Below, piece by piece: positions 62,331 through 64,000 of a stretch of 64,000 bases of DNA. Under the pieces are notes generated by a model, which worked only from the letters and a program-made list of their open reading frames with translations, had not been told where the DNA came from and searched no databases. A program made the position numbers and the translations under genes. Source of the stretch: Rikenella microfusus DSM 15922 (lineage in GTDB: Bacteria; Bacteroidota; Bacteroidia; Bacteroidales; Rikenellaceae). Numbering within the stretch: the stretch's first letter is position 1; each line of letters opens with the position of its first letter. Location of the stretch: positions 1,116,001-1,180,000 of the forward strand of contig NZ_KE386488.1 in NCBI RefSeq assembly GCF_000427365.1, given 5' to 3'.

Positions 62331-63503
62331 ATGGGACTATTCAGCAACAGCATAAAGCGTGAAATCAGGCGGTTCGGACAAAGCCGGATGCTGGTCACCG
62401 CGGCCATTATCATACCGGTCGCGATGACCGTACTGTACGTGTTGATGTTCTGGAAAGGCACCGTGCACGACCTGCCCGTCGCCGTATACGACGGCGACAA
62501 GACGGAACTGTCGCGGCAGCTGATCCGGATGGTCAATTCTACCCCCAGCGCACACGTTGCCCTGCAGGCGGAAAGCATCGAACAAGGCCGGCAATCCATG
62601 GTACAGGGGCTGACCAACGCCCTGATCGTGATACCGAAAGGATTGCAGGCCGACATTCTGGCCGGTAACGGAGGGGCACAGATCTCAGCAGAGGTCAGCG
62701 GCGCGAGGATACTCAACTCCGGACTGCTCAAGCGCGACATCACGACCGTTTTCCAGGCCTTCAACATAGGCGTGGAGACCCAGATGTTGGGAGCCAAAGG
62801 AATCCCCGCCTCGAAAGGATACGCCATAGCCTACCCCATCGCTTTCGAAAAACACGTCCTGTTCAACCCTTACGGCAGTTACGCCTACTACCTGCTGCCG
62901 GGCCTGCTTTTCCTCGCGCTGGTCATTACCGTAAGCCTGGTAACCGTCTATGCGGTGGGAAGCGAACTGAAAAACGGTACGGCAGGCGAATGGGTAGCCG
63001 CGGCCGGAGGAAGCATCACGCGTGCCCTGGCAGCCAAACTGGCTCCATACGTACTGTTGTTCACCCTGCTGTCGCTATTTATGAACACCCTACTCTACCG
63101 CTTCCTCGGACTGCCTTTCCACGGACAGGAGGCAGCGATACTGGTGCTGGGCAACCTGTTCGTCATACTGGCTTACATGGCCATCGGCGTGATCCTCGTG
63201 GCCGTAAGCGCCAACATGCGTTTTTCGCTGTCCGTGGCGGGCGGGCTGGCGACAGCTTCGCTCTCATTCTGCGGGCTGACCTTTCCGACCATCGGGATGT
63301 ATCCGGCCATCGCCGCGCTGGCCCAACTGTTCCCTTTCACCCACTTTATCGACCTCTTTATCGAACAGAGCCTCCGCGGAGCGCCCCCGGCGCGGTCGCT
63401 GGGCGATCTGGCCGCCATGGGCGCATTCGTACTGATCATGGCGGCCATCGTGCCGAGACTCAAAAAGGTCGCACTGAACCCGCGATATTACGGGAAAGAC
63501 TGA
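62331..63503 (+). CDS. ABC-2-type transporter permease, first (390 aa)
   Basis: ABC2_membrane_3 family: one N-terminal helix (about 19-41), a periplasmic domain of about 130 residues beginning LPVAVYDGDKTELSRQLIRMV (typical of this group), and five C-terminal helices (about 190-370). Homologues of the YhhJ/YbhS type work as pairs with an ATPase and a HlyD-like protein. The stop lies 4 bases before the next permease start. No nucleotide-binding domain is fused to this protein; the ATPase should be elsewhere or downstream. Confidence 0.88.
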   Translation: MGLFSNSIKREIRRFGQSRMLVTAAIIIPVAMTVLYVLMFWKGTVHDLPVAVYDGDKTELSRQLIRMVNSTPSAHVALQAESIEQGRQSMVQGLTNALIVIPKGLQADILAGNGGAQISAEVSGARILNSGLLKRDITTVFQAFNIGVETQMLGAKGIPASKGYAIAYPIAFEKHVLFNPYGSYAYYLLPGLLFLALVITVSLVTVYAVGSELKNGTAGEWVAAAGGSITRALAAKLAPYVLLFTLLSLFMNTLLYRFLGLPFHGQEAAILVLGNLFVILAYMAIGVILVAVSANMRFSLSVAGGLATASLSFCGLTFPTIGMYPAIAALAQLFPFTHFIDLFIEQSLRGAPPARSLGDLAAMGAFVLIMAAIVPRLKKVALNPRYYGKD

Positions 63504-63507
63504 TGCC

Positions 63508-64000
63508 ATGAAACAATTCTGGAAAATAACGAAAACCGAGTTCGTCTCCATTTTCAAGGACGGAGGAGCCATGCTGATCCTGTTCGGGGCGATGCTGATC
63601 TACGGCACCCTGTATCCGTTGATCTACGCTCCCCAGGTGGTACGCAACTTCCCCGTCGCCGTAGTGGACCTGGACAATACCCCGCCGAGCCGGAAACTGG
63701 CCCGGATGCTCGACGCCACGCCGGAAGCCGATGTACGGTACGATGCCCGGAGCCTCGACGAAGCCGAACAGCTTTTCCTCGACCGGAAGATATACGGCGT
63801 GCTTTACATCCCGCAGGGGTATGAAAAACGGATACTGGCGGGCGAACAAAACCACGTGAGCCTGTATGCCGACGGAGGTTATTTTCTGCTTTACAGCGAT
63901 TTTCTGGGGGCTGTCGGCGAGGTGGTCGGCGCAGCCGGTGCCGAAGTGCAGATCGGCACGCTGACGGCAGGAGGGCTGAACCGGCAGCAGGCGGAGTGGA
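63508..64000 (+). CDS. ABC-2-type transporter permease, second (3' end outside window)
   Basis: Only the first about 164 residues are seen. N-terminal helix (MLILFGAMLIYGTLYPLIY), then the same kind of periplasmic domain as its neighbour (VRNFPVAVVDLDNTPPSRKLARM, FLDRKIYGVLYIPQGYEKRIL). It is therefore a paralogue of the first permease, and the two should form a heterodimer in the export system. The gene runs off the right edge. Confidence 0.87.
   Translation, partial: MKQFWKITKTEFVSIFKDGGAMLILFGAMLIYGTLYPLIYAPQVVRNFPVAVVDLDNTPPSRKLARMLDATPEADVRYDARSLDEAEQLFLDRKIYGVLYIPQGYEKRILAGEQNHVSLYADGGYFLLYSDFLGAVGEVVGAAGAEVQIGTLTAGGLNRQQAEW

Overview
The window looks like chromosome of a gut Bacteroidota, most plausibly Alistipes or another Rikenellaceae. 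The support is the GC-rich coding sequence, the long plant/Chlamydia-type IspG, DUF4251 and AsmA-like envelope proteins, putative promoters of the TAnnTTTG type, and an absence of strong Shine-Dalgarno sites. The genus is inferred from general resemblance and was not tested.

Layout. 1-5.1 kb: three co-directional genes for exported carbohydrate-active-type proteins (the first cut by the window edge). 5.1-14.4 kb: a minus-strand tripartite efflux operon (outer-membrane channel, lipoprotein adaptor, two adjacent RND pumps) interrupted between adaptor and pumps by a 0.4 kb palindromic insertion. 14.4-15.5 kb: non-coding, with repeats, terminators and what look like tRNA remnants. 15.52-41.56 kb: an integrated element of about 26 kb in the 3' half of a tRNA-Val(TAC) gene, bounded by perfect 49-bp direct repeats. 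41.6-64 kb: ordinary chromosome: AsmA-like protein, histidine kinase, tadA, a TPR protein, a TonB-dependent receptor, ispG, mrp, tRNA-Arg, a LysO-type transporter, a CvpA-type protein, metG, DUF4251, then a TolC/HlyD/ABC-2 export locus running off the right edge.

The integrated element carries four blocks. (1) A tyrosine integrase next to attL, an AlbA_2-type ATP-binding regulator with an eight-unit in-frame tandem repeat, a RhuM-family protein and a zinc-ribbon protein. (2) A helix-turn-helix protein, a DUF6291-like protein and a VirE_N/primase-like protein, probably core element functions. (3) A 10-kb module (22.6-32.4 kb): nine minus-strand genes, mostly for exported or membrane proteins (WG-repeat lipoprotein with a frameshift, barrel-like protein, secreted caspase-like protease, DUF4384, LPP20-like and others), facing a translationally coupled DNA-binding protein and transmembrane Ser/Thr kinase. 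(4) A restriction/defence-like module (32.6-40.9 kb): a PLD-helicase fusion, an Eco57I-type methylase and a serine recombinase. The methylase C-terminal specificity region lies in an invertible arrangement: 310-bp inverted repeats flank two alternative 3' ends. The end now joined to the gene is decayed, giving a 925-aa product; inversion would fuse an intact end in frame, giving about 1121 aa.

The best candidates for something undescribed are this OFF/ON switch on a helicase-methylase system and the kinase/caspase envelope module. No relaxase or type IV secretion gene is visible, so the island probably depends on a helper for transfer. Dispersed intergenic palindromic elements (three copies with AAGTATATA/TATATAATCG ends) occur around the chromosome part.
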